A stretch of 64,000 nucleotides of DNA from Lysobacterales bacterium (GTDB lineage: Bacteria; Pseudomonadota; Gammaproteobacteria; Xanthomonadales; SZUA-36). Location: positions 1 through 64,000 of the forward strand of contig JABAAB010000041.1 of assembly GCA_014238945.1 (NCBI GenBank). Direction: 5' to 3'. The notes beneath the pieces were generated by a model. It did not search any database, was not told the DNA's origin, and saw only the letters and a program-made list of their open reading frames with translations. This document shows positions 18,574 to 25,902 of this stretch, in pieces (positions within the stretch are counted from its first letter, which is position 1; each line of letters opens with the position of its first letter). The translations under genes were made by a program, and so were the position numbers.

Positions 18574-19464
18574 ATGAGCACAGAGCAAAATTTACTCAGT
18601 TTAATAAGAAACCATTGGACAAAATCAACGGATGTGGATTTTGACATTGAATGGCAGCGAAATCTTTCAGGTGGCGATATTAACCAGGCGGCACTGATAC
18701 AGATTGATGGCAGAGACTATTTTCTGAAGTACCACTACCATGGTGCACCGGGCGTGTTTGCCGCTGAATCGCGGGCCCTGTCTGAAATCGCAAAACAGAA
18801 TTGTATCCGGGTCCCTGCCCCGATAGCACATGGGTGTGAAGGTGGGTTGACCTGGTTGTTACTGGAATACCTGGATTTGACCCCCCATGGGCCAGCTGAG
18901 ATGCTCGGTGAACAACTGGCCGCGCTGCATGCTGTCACCCAGGCCCGTCATGGCTGGGAATTTGACAACTACATCGGCACCACCGCTCAAATCAACACCC
19001 GTCATATTGAGTGGGGTGAGTTCTGGCGGGACTGTCGCTTGAAACCGCAGCTTGAACTGGCCCATATCAATGGATTTGGTGTTGCATTGACCGACAAGGG
19101 TGAACGTTTGCTGGACAGTGTCCCTGTCTTGCTGGCCGGGCACCAACCTGATGCTTCCCTGTTACACGGTGACCTGTGGAGGGGGAATGCAGCTTTTACA
19201 CAGGATGGCCAGGCGGTGATATTTGATCCGGCCAGTTACTATGGAGACCGGGAAACGGATATCGCAATGACGGAGTTGTTCGGTGGCTTCAGTGCCGGAT
19301 TTTATTCTGCCTACCGGGCACATGCACCAATTAGCGACGGTTATCGTACACGCCGTGACCTGTACAACCTCTACCACATCCTCAACCACCTGAATCTGTT
19401 TGGACACTCCTATCTGTCACGCTCGGTAACAATGCTGGACGGACTGATCGCTGAAGCAGGTTGA
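18574..19464 (+). CDS. Fructosamine kinase/ketosamine-3-kinase family protein
   Basis: About 296 residues with the aminoglycoside-phosphotransferase-like kinase fold: SGGDINQAALIQIDGRDYFL with the ATP lysine in YFLKYHYH, then ESRALSEIAKQNCIRVPAPI, the catalytic loop LLHGDLWRGNAAF and the metal-binding DPASYYGDRETDIAM. These are the signature motifs of fructosamine-3-kinase-related proteins (YniA type), which phosphorylate protein-bound sugars so that glycation falls off. TTG at 18550 is a possible alternative start; ATG 18574 fits the family N-terminus better. It stands alone between the DUF4124 gene and the convergent VOC gene. Confidence 0.9.
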   Translation: MSTEQNLLSLIRNHWTKSTDVDFDIEWQRNLSGGDINQAALIQIDGRDYFLKYHYHGAPGVFAAESRALSEIAKQNCIRVPAPIAHGCEGGLTWLLLEYLDLTPHGPAEMLGEQLAALHAVTQARHGWEFDNYIGTTAQINTRHIEWGEFWRDCRLKPQLELAHINGFGVALTDKGERLLDSVPVLLAGHQPDASLLHGDLWRGNAAFTQDGQAVIFDPASYYGDRETDIAMTELFGGFSAGFYSAYRAHAPISDGYRTRRDLYNLYHILNHLNLFGHSYLSRSVTMLDGLIAEAG

Positions 19465-19471
19465 CGCACAG

Positions 19472-20011
19472 CTAGTCGTCGTCAAACTCTCTGTCATGTA
19501 ACCAGGCCGCGTGCCTGGGGGCCTTCTTGGTCCGTGCCCATTCTTCGATCATCGCGGGGGCCACCTCGTGCAGTCTTTCCAGGTCACCGGGTTGGTCGGT
19601 ATTGGCAGCGAGTTCGAGTCGGTGCCCGTTGGGGTCGAAGAAGTAGATGGACTTGAAAATCCCGTGGTTGGTGGGACCGAGAACATCCAGACCCGCGGAT
19701 TCAGCCTTGATTTTGGCCGCTTTCAATGCATCCATGTCTTCCACTTCAAACGCAATATGCTGTACCCAGTTCGGTGTATTTTCATCCCGGCCCATGGGAG
19801 GGCGTGTTGGTAACTCAAAAAAAGCCAGTACATTACCCATACCCGCATCCAGGAATATGTGCATATAAGGATCGGGTGCTTTGGTGCTGGGCACCATATC
19901 TTCGGAGATGGCGAGGACCAGGTCCATTCCCATGACACGGTTGTAAAAATCGGCGGTTTCCTTCGCGTCATTGCAACGGTAAGCTACGTGATGAATTCTC
20001 TTGATGTTCAT
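19472..20011 (-). CDS. VOC-family protein (glyoxalase/extradiol dioxygenase fold)
   Basis: About 179 residues with two beta-alpha-beta-beta-beta halves. Metal-ligand candidates are His in IKRIHHVAYRC, His in WVQHIAFEVED and Glu in SIYFFDPNGHRLEL, in the order seen in glyoxalase I and type I extradiol dioxygenases. The ATG at 20011 overlaps the stop of the DUF2783 gene (ATGA), a strong sign of coupled translation; an upstream in-frame ATG at 20035 is less likely. As the last gene of the marR-ald-MBL-FAD-DUF2783 run, it is a good candidate for the ring-opening or isomerising step after hydroxylation. The substrate is not shown by the sequence. Confidence 0.85.
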   Translation of the reverse strand: MNIKRIHHVAYRCNDAKETADFYNRVMGMDLVLAISEDMVPSTKAPDPYMHIFLDAGMGNVLAFFELPTRPPMGRDENTPNWVQHIAFEVEDMDALKAAKIKAESAGLDVLGPTNHGIFKSIYFFDPNGHRLELAANTDQPGDLERLHEVAPAMIEEWARTKKAPRHAAWLHDREFDDD

Positions 20012-20235
20012 GACTGGGTATCCTTTTTGCGCCATTGAAGGGTATTGTCCCGGGCAATCTTGACGGCCTCGGAAATAACCCCCACATCACCGATGTGATT
20101 GGCCAGGGTCAGGATCAGTTTAGCATTCGCACTCTGACTTTCCTCATCGCTCAGACCTGAATGCATATCAATGATTTTCTGATAGACCTCGTCATAATCA
20201 GCCAGATTGGGTTCTAGGATTAAATTAGGGCTCAT
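20008..20235 (-). CDS. DUF2783-type small protein
   Basis: ATG 20235 gives a 75-residue acidic helical protein (LEPNLADYDEVYQKIIDMHS, then LSDEESQSANAKLILTLANH). It matches DUF2783 proteins, which typically sit beside FAD-dependent aromatic hydroxylases. It starts 7 bases after the hydroxylase stop and overlaps the VOC start by ATGA, so it is locked into this operon. A longer version from 20280 would overlap the hydroxylase. The function is unknown; a subunit or chaperone role for the hydroxylase is inference. Confidence 0.8.
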   Translation of the reverse strand: MSPNLILEPNLADYDEVYQKIIDMHSGLSDEESQSANAKLILTLANHIGDVGVISEAVKIARDNTLQWRKKDTQS

Positions 20236-20242
20236 CTCGTTC

Positions 20243-21901
20243 TCACTGTTTTCCTGTGGCGCGTCGTAATGCGACACCAAGTTTGCTCAAATCAAGCTCA
20301 TGCCAGCGACCGGCCACGTATTGATCAGGCCGGATCAGGTAGACGGCCCCGGATCCGGCTGCGTAGCGATCCTGAACCAGCCCACTGATGTCGTTCAGGC
20401 TGGAAAATTCACCGGCCTCGAACTGGCTGATAAAAATGCTTTCGACCGGGATATCGGCTGCAGCCAGGAGTCTCAAACCCTCCAGTTGGCCCTCTGAAAG
20501 ATCACCCACGTCCGCGAAAACCAGGAGTTTGAATTTCCAGCCCAGTGAATTGAGTAACCATTTATCTTCACCACCTGTCGAGACCGGTGCGTCCATACAA
20601 TTTGTCCCCGGACGCACGCCGCCGCCCCAGGTTGCTTCATCAGGCGTGTTCAGAGTTGAGTCGGGGTAGGGAACGGGTAATGACAGACGTCCGGAATTAA
20701 CAAAACCCCGGGCAAAATGATATTCGGCTGACAACTGCAATACCGCGTCACGAAACTGGCGGGAAACGATGCTCTTGGGTGTAATGAAATCGGTCGACCG
20801 GGTCGAATTGAGGATATTGATCTTTGCCGCCAGGGAGCGCTCTTGATCATAGGATTCGAGCAGTCTTCTATCTGCTTTCCCATTGATGATCAGGTCCAGT
20901 TTCCATGCCAGGTTATCCCCGTCCTGAAAACCGGTATTGGCCCCACGTGCGCCGAATGGAGAAACCAGGTGGGCAGCGTCACCGGCCAGCACCACCCTGC
21001 CCTTGACCATCTGGTCCACTTGGCGGCAATTGAAGGTGTAGACACTGATCCATTCATATTCAAACTCTACATCTTCACCAAACATGGCGCGAATCCGGGG
21101 GCTGACATTTTCCGGTTTGATAATCTCCTCGCGGTCGATATCCCATCCGACCTGAAAGTCTATACGCCAGATATCATCCGGTTGCTTGTGCAGTAATGCC
21201 GATTGCCCCGGGTTAAATACCGGGTCAAACCAGAAATGACGTTCGGTGGGATAGGCTTTTCTGAACTTGACGTCGGCAATCAGGAAATTGTCGTGAAAGG
21301 TTTCTCCCTCAAATTCCATTCCCAGCATTTTTCGGGTCACACTCTTATAGCCATCACAGGCGATCAGCCAGTCTGCCTGTATCCGGTAAACTCCTTCCGA
21401 AGTTTCTATGCCGGCCAAAACACCGGTATCCACATCTTCAAAAGATGTCAATGTGTTGCCCCAACGCAGCGCTACATTATCCAGCCCATCCAGCGCTTCA
21501 ATGTTGTATTCCTCGTTGTAATACTGCTGAATGTTAATCATTCCGGGAAGTTTCTGGTCCTTGACCGGCAACAGGTCGAAACTGTAGACCGGTTCTGCCC
21601 TGTCCTTGAAAAACACCCTGCCGATATTCCAGCTCACTCCCTTTTCCACCATACGATCGCTGATACCAAGACGGTCAAGTATTTCCAACGGCCGCTTTGC
21701 GTAACAAATGGCACGTGAACCATCGGTCAGCTGGCTTTCACGGTTAACCAGTATGATGTCGTGGCCCCGCAGACCCAGGTCAAGCGCCAGTGCAAGACCG
21801 ATGGGTCCGGCACCGACTATCAGCACAGTGGTCTGCTCCGTTCCGCCGTCGTGCACAGCCTGCGGGATCACGGCTTCGTATTTGGGCGGAATATAGGGCA
21901 T
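20243..21901 (-). CDS. FAD-dependent aromatic hydroxylase (PHBH/MhpA-like)
   Basis: The 552-residue protein has the class A flavin monooxygenase layout. The dinucleotide-binding motif VLIVGAGPIGLALALDLGLR lies at residues 27-46, a DG-type motif in LIACDGYKSVTRKML near 185, and the GD motif GRVVLAGDAAHLVSPFGARG near 295. It has a C-terminal thioredoxin-like domain (about 440-552), as in phenol hydroxylase and MhpA. Expected reaction: NAD(P)H- and O2-dependent hydroxylation of an aromatic or polyketide-like ring. The operon includes a metallo-beta-lactamase-fold hydrolase, an aldehyde dehydrogenase, a VOC enzyme and a MarR regulator, all minus strand with short gaps. The true substrate is unknown. 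Confidence 0.88.
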   Translation of the reverse strand: MPYIPPKYEAVIPQAVHDGGTEQTTVLIVGAGPIGLALALDLGLRGHDIILVNRESQLTDGSRAICYAKRPLEILDRLGISDRMVEKGVSWNIGRVFFKDRAEPVYSFDLLPVKDQKLPGMINIQQYYNEEYNIEALDGLDNVALRWGNTLTSFEDVDTGVLAGIETSEGVYRIQADWLIACDGYKSVTRKMLGMEFEGETFHDNFLIADVKFRKAYPTERHFWFDPVFNPGQSALLHKQPDDIWRIDFQVGWDIDREEIIKPENVSPRIRAMFGEDVEFEYEWISVYTFNCRQVDQMVKGRVVLAGDAAHLVSPFGARGANTGFQDGDNLAWKLDLIINGKADRRLLESYDQERSLAAKINILNSTRSTDFITPKSIVSRQFRDAVLQLSAEYHFARGFVNSGRLSLPVPYPDSTLNTPDEATWGGGVRPGTNCMDAPVSTGGEDKWLLNSLGWKFKLLVFADVGDLSEGQLEGLRLLAAADIPVESIFISQFEAGEFSSLNDISGLVQDRYAAGSGAVYLIRPDQYVAGRWHELDLSKLGVALRRATGKQ

Positions 21902-21927
21902 CTCCAGCCTCTCAGGCAGTGATCATT

Positions 21928-22887
21928 TCAGTCCTGTAGCCTGGCCCAGACTTCCAGGTCGCGATCAGCAGTCCAGATTCTTGGCCAGTCGATACCGTCG
22001 AGCTCATCCCATAACCGTTGCACATCGAAAGGAAGACAATGCTCAAATATCGGCCAGGCACCAAACTTCGGACCCAGGGCCGCCTGGGTTGCCTCGAACG
22101 CCTCCTTTAATGTGCCGTTGCGTCTGTGGACAGCGCCGACCTGTTCAATCATCCCATTCAGAAATTCGCGTGTCTGCTCGATGGCCGCATCCACCGCAGC
22201 ACGGCCGTGTGCGACCTTGCCGCGACCACCGATCAGGACCTCGGCTTCAAAGGTCGAGACCTTGTCCAGGGTCTTGGTGGCCCAGTCCATGTGGAATGCA
22301 TCCCCTGTATACAGTGCGGCCTCGGCTTCCACCAGGTCTCCCGCAAACAGGATTTTTTGCTTGGGCAGCCACACCGCTATGTCACCTGCTGTATGACCAC
22401 GTCCACAGTATTCCAACACCAGTGAGCCGCGATCACCACCCAGTTCAATCTCAAGCCGGTCATTGAAAACGATGTCAGGGTGGGTCAGGCCCGGAATGGA
22501 GTCCGGGTCGCGAAACAGGCGTGGCATACGGCCAAACTCACTCAGCCAGTCTTCCCGGCCGCGTTCATTGATCAGGTAGCGGGTATTCTCATGTGCAATG
22601 ATGCTCTCCGCCCCGAAGGCGGACGCGCCCAGTACCCGCACCGCATGATAATGAGACAGGATCAGGTACCTGACCGGTTTGTCGGTGTGCTCACGCAGTT
22701 TGTCAAGCCAGTCCCTGGCCGCAACCGGAGTGGCACGTGCTTCGAACGCAACGATGAAATCCTCACCCTCGATTGCGCCTACATTGGGGTCGCCCTCGGC
22801 TGTCAGTGCGTAAACACCGTCTGCCAGTATCTCAAGTGTTTCCAGCTTCTCACCCAGATCAGCGGATGAGGCAAATGATTTTGCCAT
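21928..22887 (-). CDS. Metallo-beta-lactamase-fold hydrolase with a degenerate zinc motif
   Basis: The 319-residue protein has the MBL fold: PVRYLILSHYHAVRVLGASA, then VLEYCGRGHTAGDIAVWLP and KILFAGDLVEAEAALY. The canonical H-x-H-x-D-H reads H-Y-H-A-V-R, losing the Asp and last His of the second metal site, while the later GHTAGD and GD motifs are kept. A single-metal or altered centre is likely. Proteins of this shape occur with aromatic FAD hydroxylases and DUF2783, as here, so this is probably a pathway hydrolase. It starts 32 bases after the ALDH stop and ends 26 bases before the hydroxylase. Confidence 0.85.
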   Translation of the reverse strand: MAKSFASSADLGEKLETLEILADGVYALTAEGDPNVGAIEGEDFIVAFEARATPVAARDWLDKLREHTDKPVRYLILSHYHAVRVLGASAFGAESIIAHENTRYLINERGREDWLSEFGRMPRLFRDPDSIPGLTHPDIVFNDRLEIELGGDRGSLVLEYCGRGHTAGDIAVWLPKQKILFAGDLVEAEAALYTGDAFHMDWATKTLDKVSTFEAEVLIGGRGKVAHGRAAVDAAIEQTREFLNGMIEQVGAVHRRNGTLKEAFEATQAALGPKFGAWPIFEHCLPFDVQRLWDELDGIDWPRIWTADRDLEVWARLQD

Positions 22888-22919
22888 GATTTATTCCTGT
22901 GTCCGGTTTCAGTCCGATA

Positions 22920-24341
22920 CTACTTTGCTATTTTCAGTGTTTGCAACGAGGTGAATTCTTCGAGACCATACAAGCCGAATTCAACCCCCATACCAGACTG
23001 TTTGACCCCGCCAAAGGGGGCATCAGGCTGGATTGCACCGTGGTCATTTACCCAGGCCGAACCACACTCAAGGCGTTGGGCGAGTTCAGCTGCCCTGTCG
23101 GTATCACTGGACCAGATCGAGCCACCCAGGCCACTCGCATTGCGATTGGCACGTTCAATGACTTCGTCAACGTCGGTGTATTTAATGATGGGGACAATCG
23201 GACCAAACGGTTCTTCGTCCACCAGGCGTGAACCGTCGGTCAAACCAGCAACGATGGTTGGCTCAAAGAAATAACCGTCGCGGTCCATACGCTGACCGCC
23301 GGTCAGAAAGGTTCCCCCATCCACCCTGGCCGATTCAGCCAGGTCCATGACGATATCAAGCTGTGGCTGATTCTGAACCGGACCCAGTTCCGTTCCTTCC
23401 TCAAGTCCGTCCCCCACTTTTACATTCTGTGCAAGCGCGGTCATGGCCTCGCAGACCTCATCGTATTGGGACTCATGGACATACAAACGCTTCAGGGCGG
23501 CACAGGTTTGCCCGTTGTTGTGGAAAGCCGCTCCAAAAAGCTTCGGTACAATATCCTGGATATTGGCATCAGGCAGAACAATACCGGCATCGTTTCCTCC
23601 GAGCTCCAGCGTACAGCGTGTCAGGTTGCCGGCAGCAGATTGCATGATGCGTTTGCCCGTGGGCGTGGAGCCGGTGAATATGACCTTTTGAATATCCGGG
23701 TGCGCAGTTATGGCAGCACCGACATCCCCACCACCGGTGACGATATTGATCACCCCGGCCGGCAGAATCTCACTGGCCAGCTGAACAAAACGCAGGGTCG
23801 AAACCGGGGTGAATTCGGAGGGCTTCATGACCACCGTATTACCGGCACGCAGTGCCGGAATAACATGCCAGATGGCAATCAGCAGGGGCCAGTTCCAGGG
23901 TGTTATCGATGCCACCACACCCAGTGGCTTCCTGTGTACCTCGATACGTGCGTCATCATTATCCTGAATGACATCAACCGGTAGCTGAAGCTCGGTGGTG
24001 TATTGTGTCCAGGCAATTGAACCGCCAACTTCCATTCCCGAACCAATACCATTGAGTCCACCCATGGGTTTTCCGGTTTCCATAGTAACCAGGCCCATCA
24101 ATTCAGGCATATTGGCCTCTATGGCACCAGCCACCGCATGCAGCAATTGTTTGCGCTCATCTTCGGCTGTCCGGCTCCATGCTGGAAATGCCGCCCGGGC
24201 GGCTCTGACAGCTCCGTCAACATGTGAGACATCACCCAACTGGCAGCGAGCGAACGCCTGACCGGTGGCTGGATTGATCACATCAAATGTGTTGCCGGAT
24301 TGTACCGGGCTGCCGTTAATGTACATGTCGAATTGTTGCAT
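22920..24341 (-). CDS. NAD(P)-dependent aldehyde dehydrogenase
   Basis: A 473-residue single-domain ALDH of normal length. Coenzyme site: ITPWNWPLLIAIWHVIPALR and KPSEFTPVSTLR. The general-base Glu is in TLELGGNDAG, and the catalytic Cys in AAFHNNGQTCAALKRLYVHE. The C-terminal EEPFGPIVPI motif is present. It oxidises an aldehyde to an acid using NAD or NADP. First structural gene after marR, with a 137-base gap that contains a 7-bp inverted repeat. Position in the operon suggests it handles an aldehyde made by the hydroxylase/VOC route. Confidence 0.92.
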   Translation of the reverse strand: MQQFDMYINGSPVQSGNTFDVINPATGQAFARCQLGDVSHVDGAVRAARAAFPAWSRTAEDERKQLLHAVAGAIEANMPELMGLVTMETGKPMGGLNGIGSGMEVGGSIAWTQYTTELQLPVDVIQDNDDARIEVHRKPLGVVASITPWNWPLLIAIWHVIPALRAGNTVVMKPSEFTPVSTLRFVQLASEILPAGVINIVTGGGDVGAAITAHPDIQKVIFTGSTPTGKRIMQSAAGNLTRCTLELGGNDAGIVLPDANIQDIVPKLFGAAFHNNGQTCAALKRLYVHESQYDEVCEAMTALAQNVKVGDGLEEGTELGPVQNQPQLDIVMDLAESARVDGGTFLTGGQRMDRDGYFFEPTIVAGLTDGSRLVDEEPFGPIVPIIKYTDVDEVIERANRNASGLGGSIWSSDTDRAAELAQRLECGSAWVNDHGAIQPDAPFGGVKQSGMGVEFGLYGLEEFTSLQTLKIAK

Positions 24342-24369
24342 GGCTGTTTTCTATCCTTTGGTGTTTAAT

Positions 24370-24393
24370 GGCAAACCTGTCACCAAGTTTGCC
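24370..24393. promoter_or_regulatory. Inverted repeat upstream of the aldehyde dehydrogenase
   Basis: GGCAAAC and GTTTGCC flank a 10-base spacer just before the ALDH gene. It could be an operator or a small hairpin; no T-run follows. Confidence 0.3.
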
Positions 24394-24478
24394 GATGCTC
24401 TGAAGTAGTCATACCATAGCAAAAAGATGGCACACTTGCCGATAAATTCCTCGGTATTTTGATCCGGATCAACCCGTG

Positions 24479-24985
24479 TCAAGCGTGTGGCTTTCCCTGC
24501 AGATGGGCCATCTGTCCATCCCAACGGCCGTGTCCCCTGAGCAGGGCTTCGAGAGCGTCACGAAGAGCGTACAATTGATTTTCGCTAAGCTGGTCTTTCA
24601 GATTTGCTTCCACCCAGGCCACCAATAACTTTCGGGATTGACCCAGTGTCTTCTTCCCCACCGGTGTCAATACCGCATTCACCACACGGCGATCCTTGTT
24701 TGATCGTTTGCGTTTGACCACTCCGGTATGCTCAAGACGATCCATCATCTTGGTCACACCGGCTTTGGACAGAAAAATCCTTCGCGAGAGGTCAACCAAC
24801 TTCAGTTCACCACCGGCTGCATTGAGTTGTTTCAGGAAATCCTGTTCTGCCAGTGAAATACCCAGTTCGGATTGCAAATGGCTGCTCAGCGCCGTTGGCA
24901 GGTAACTTCCGGCATGCACCAGACTCACCCATGTCATCATGTAATCATGTTTGCTCACTTGCATTGGAGAAATTGTAGTTGACAA
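24479..24985 (-). CDS. MarR-family transcriptional regulator
   Basis: A 168-residue winged-helix protein: EQDFLKQLNAAGGELKLVDL, then SRRIFLSKAGVTKMMDRLEH (recognition helix) and RKRSNKDRRVVNAVLTPVG (wing), with dimerisation helices at both ends. MarR proteins bind as dimers and release DNA when they meet small phenolic ligands. Two palindromes lie in the short divergent region before it. The listed start is TTG; ATG 24964 (MQVSKHD) seven codons later is an equally good choice, as neither has a strong ribosome site. It is expected to control both its own operon and the CPBP gene. Confidence 0.85.
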   Translation of the reverse strand: MSTTISPMQVSKHDYMMTWVSLVHAGSYLPTALSSHLQSELGISLAEQDFLKQLNAAGGELKLVDLSRRIFLSKAGVTKMMDRLEHTGVVKRKRSNKDRRVVNAVLTPVGKKTLGQSRKLLVAWVEANLKDQLSENQLYALRDALEALLRGHGRWDGQMAHLQGKPHA

Positions 24986-24991
24986 GAGGAT

Positions 24992-25007
24992 GGTTTACCA
25001 GTTAACC
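24992..25007. promoter_or_regulatory. MarR-type operator, site 1
   Basis: GGTTTACCAGTTAACC is an imperfect 16-base palindrome (12 of 16 positions symmetric). A TTGACA hexamer lies just upstream at 24979-24984. It is repeated 23 bases on as site 2. Confidence 0.5.
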
Positions 25008-25014
25008 ATATATT

Positions 25015-25030
25015 AGTTTACCGGTTAACT
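25015..25030. promoter_or_regulatory. MarR-type operator, site 2
   Basis: AGTTTACCGGTTAACT is a near-perfect palindrome (14 of 16 positions). It shares GTTTACC-GTTAAC with site 1; the 23-base centre-to-centre distance puts both dimers on nearly the same DNA face. It lies between marR and the CPBP gene. Confidence 0.55.
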
Positions 25031-25048
25031 ATATTCATTGAGGACAAT

Positions 25049-25861
25049 ATGACTGCCATTACAATCGAAGAATCCCACCCGACAGCGCAGCTTAGTTCCG
25101 CCATCTACACCCCCGAGAATATTTCTGTCAAACGTGCAGCCATGCTGCAATTGTTACCTGGAATCGCAAGTCTTCCGGTATTTGCAGTCTTAGCCTACTT
25201 TATGGAAACTAAATCCATTCCCAACATGTTTGCGCTGGGTATTACAATATTGCTGGTGGAAGTGCCTGTCACCTGGGGATTGATGGTGTGGCATCTACGT
25301 CGTGAAACGGGGGCGCCCTTCTCCTTTGCCACGGCCTTTCCCTGGCGACAATCCATGCGCTGGTGGCATTATCTGCTTTTGGGCTTACCAATCATTTTCT
25401 ACAGCATGATGATGATCGCGATGATCGGTCCAAAGATTGCCTCACCTTTGATGGGTAGTCTCTTTATCTGGATACCTGACTGGTTTGTCATGCAACCGGA
25501 TCCATCCATGTTTACCGCGCTTTCAAAAGAAATGCTATTGGCATTGTGGGCTCTGGTTGGAGTTTCCATGGTGCTGGTCGGGGGAATTACCCAGGAACTC
25601 TTTTCAAGAGGATTCCTTCTTCCGCGCACACAGCACATGGGCAACTGGGCACCGGCATACAACGCCCTGCTCTTTTCGGTTTTTCATTTGATTGCGCCGT
25701 GGAACTGGGCCGGCTTTTTCCTGATGACCTTACCCTGGGCCTATCTGGTATGGTGGCGCCGTTCAATCAGGATCGGTCTGTTCGTTCACATAGGTATGTT
25801 GACCATTCAATGGATCGGATTAACGCTCATGGTGTTCGGCATGGTTCCAAAACCGTCCTGA
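25049..25861 (+). CDS. CPBP-family membrane protein with altered protease motif
   Basis: The 270-residue protein has about seven membrane segments. It carries the CPBP (CaaX protease/bacteriocin-processing) signature in altered form: motif 1 reads QELFSRGFLLPR, with Gln for the first Glu of E-E-x-x-x-R, and motif 2 reads FSVFHLIAPWNW (F-x-x-x-H kept). The loss of one Glu makes protease activity doubtful. The ATG lies after TTGAGGACAAT. It is divergent from marR across the two palindromes, so it is probably a MarR target. The role may be envelope protection or processing; the substrate is unknown. Confidence 0.75.
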   Translation: MTAITIEESHPTAQLSSAIYTPENISVKRAAMLQLLPGIASLPVFAVLAYFMETKSIPNMFALGITILLVEVPVTWGLMVWHLRRETGAPFSFATAFPWRQSMRWWHYLLLGLPIIFYSMMMIAMIGPKIASPLMGSLFIWIPDWFVMQPDPSMFTALSKEMLLALWALVGVSMVLVGGITQELFSRGFLLPRTQHMGNWAPAYNALLFSVFHLIAPWNWAGFFLMTLPWAYLVWWRRSIRIGLFVHIGMLTIQWIGLTLMVFGMVPKPS

Positions 25862-25902
25862 GTAGGTCAAACTGGGCCCATTGAGGGCAAGAGCAAAGGG
25901 TC

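Noticed and set aside
20843..21718. Plus-strand frames inside the FAD hydroxylase
   Set aside because: Antisense to an intact flavoprotein; no domain or ribosome site.
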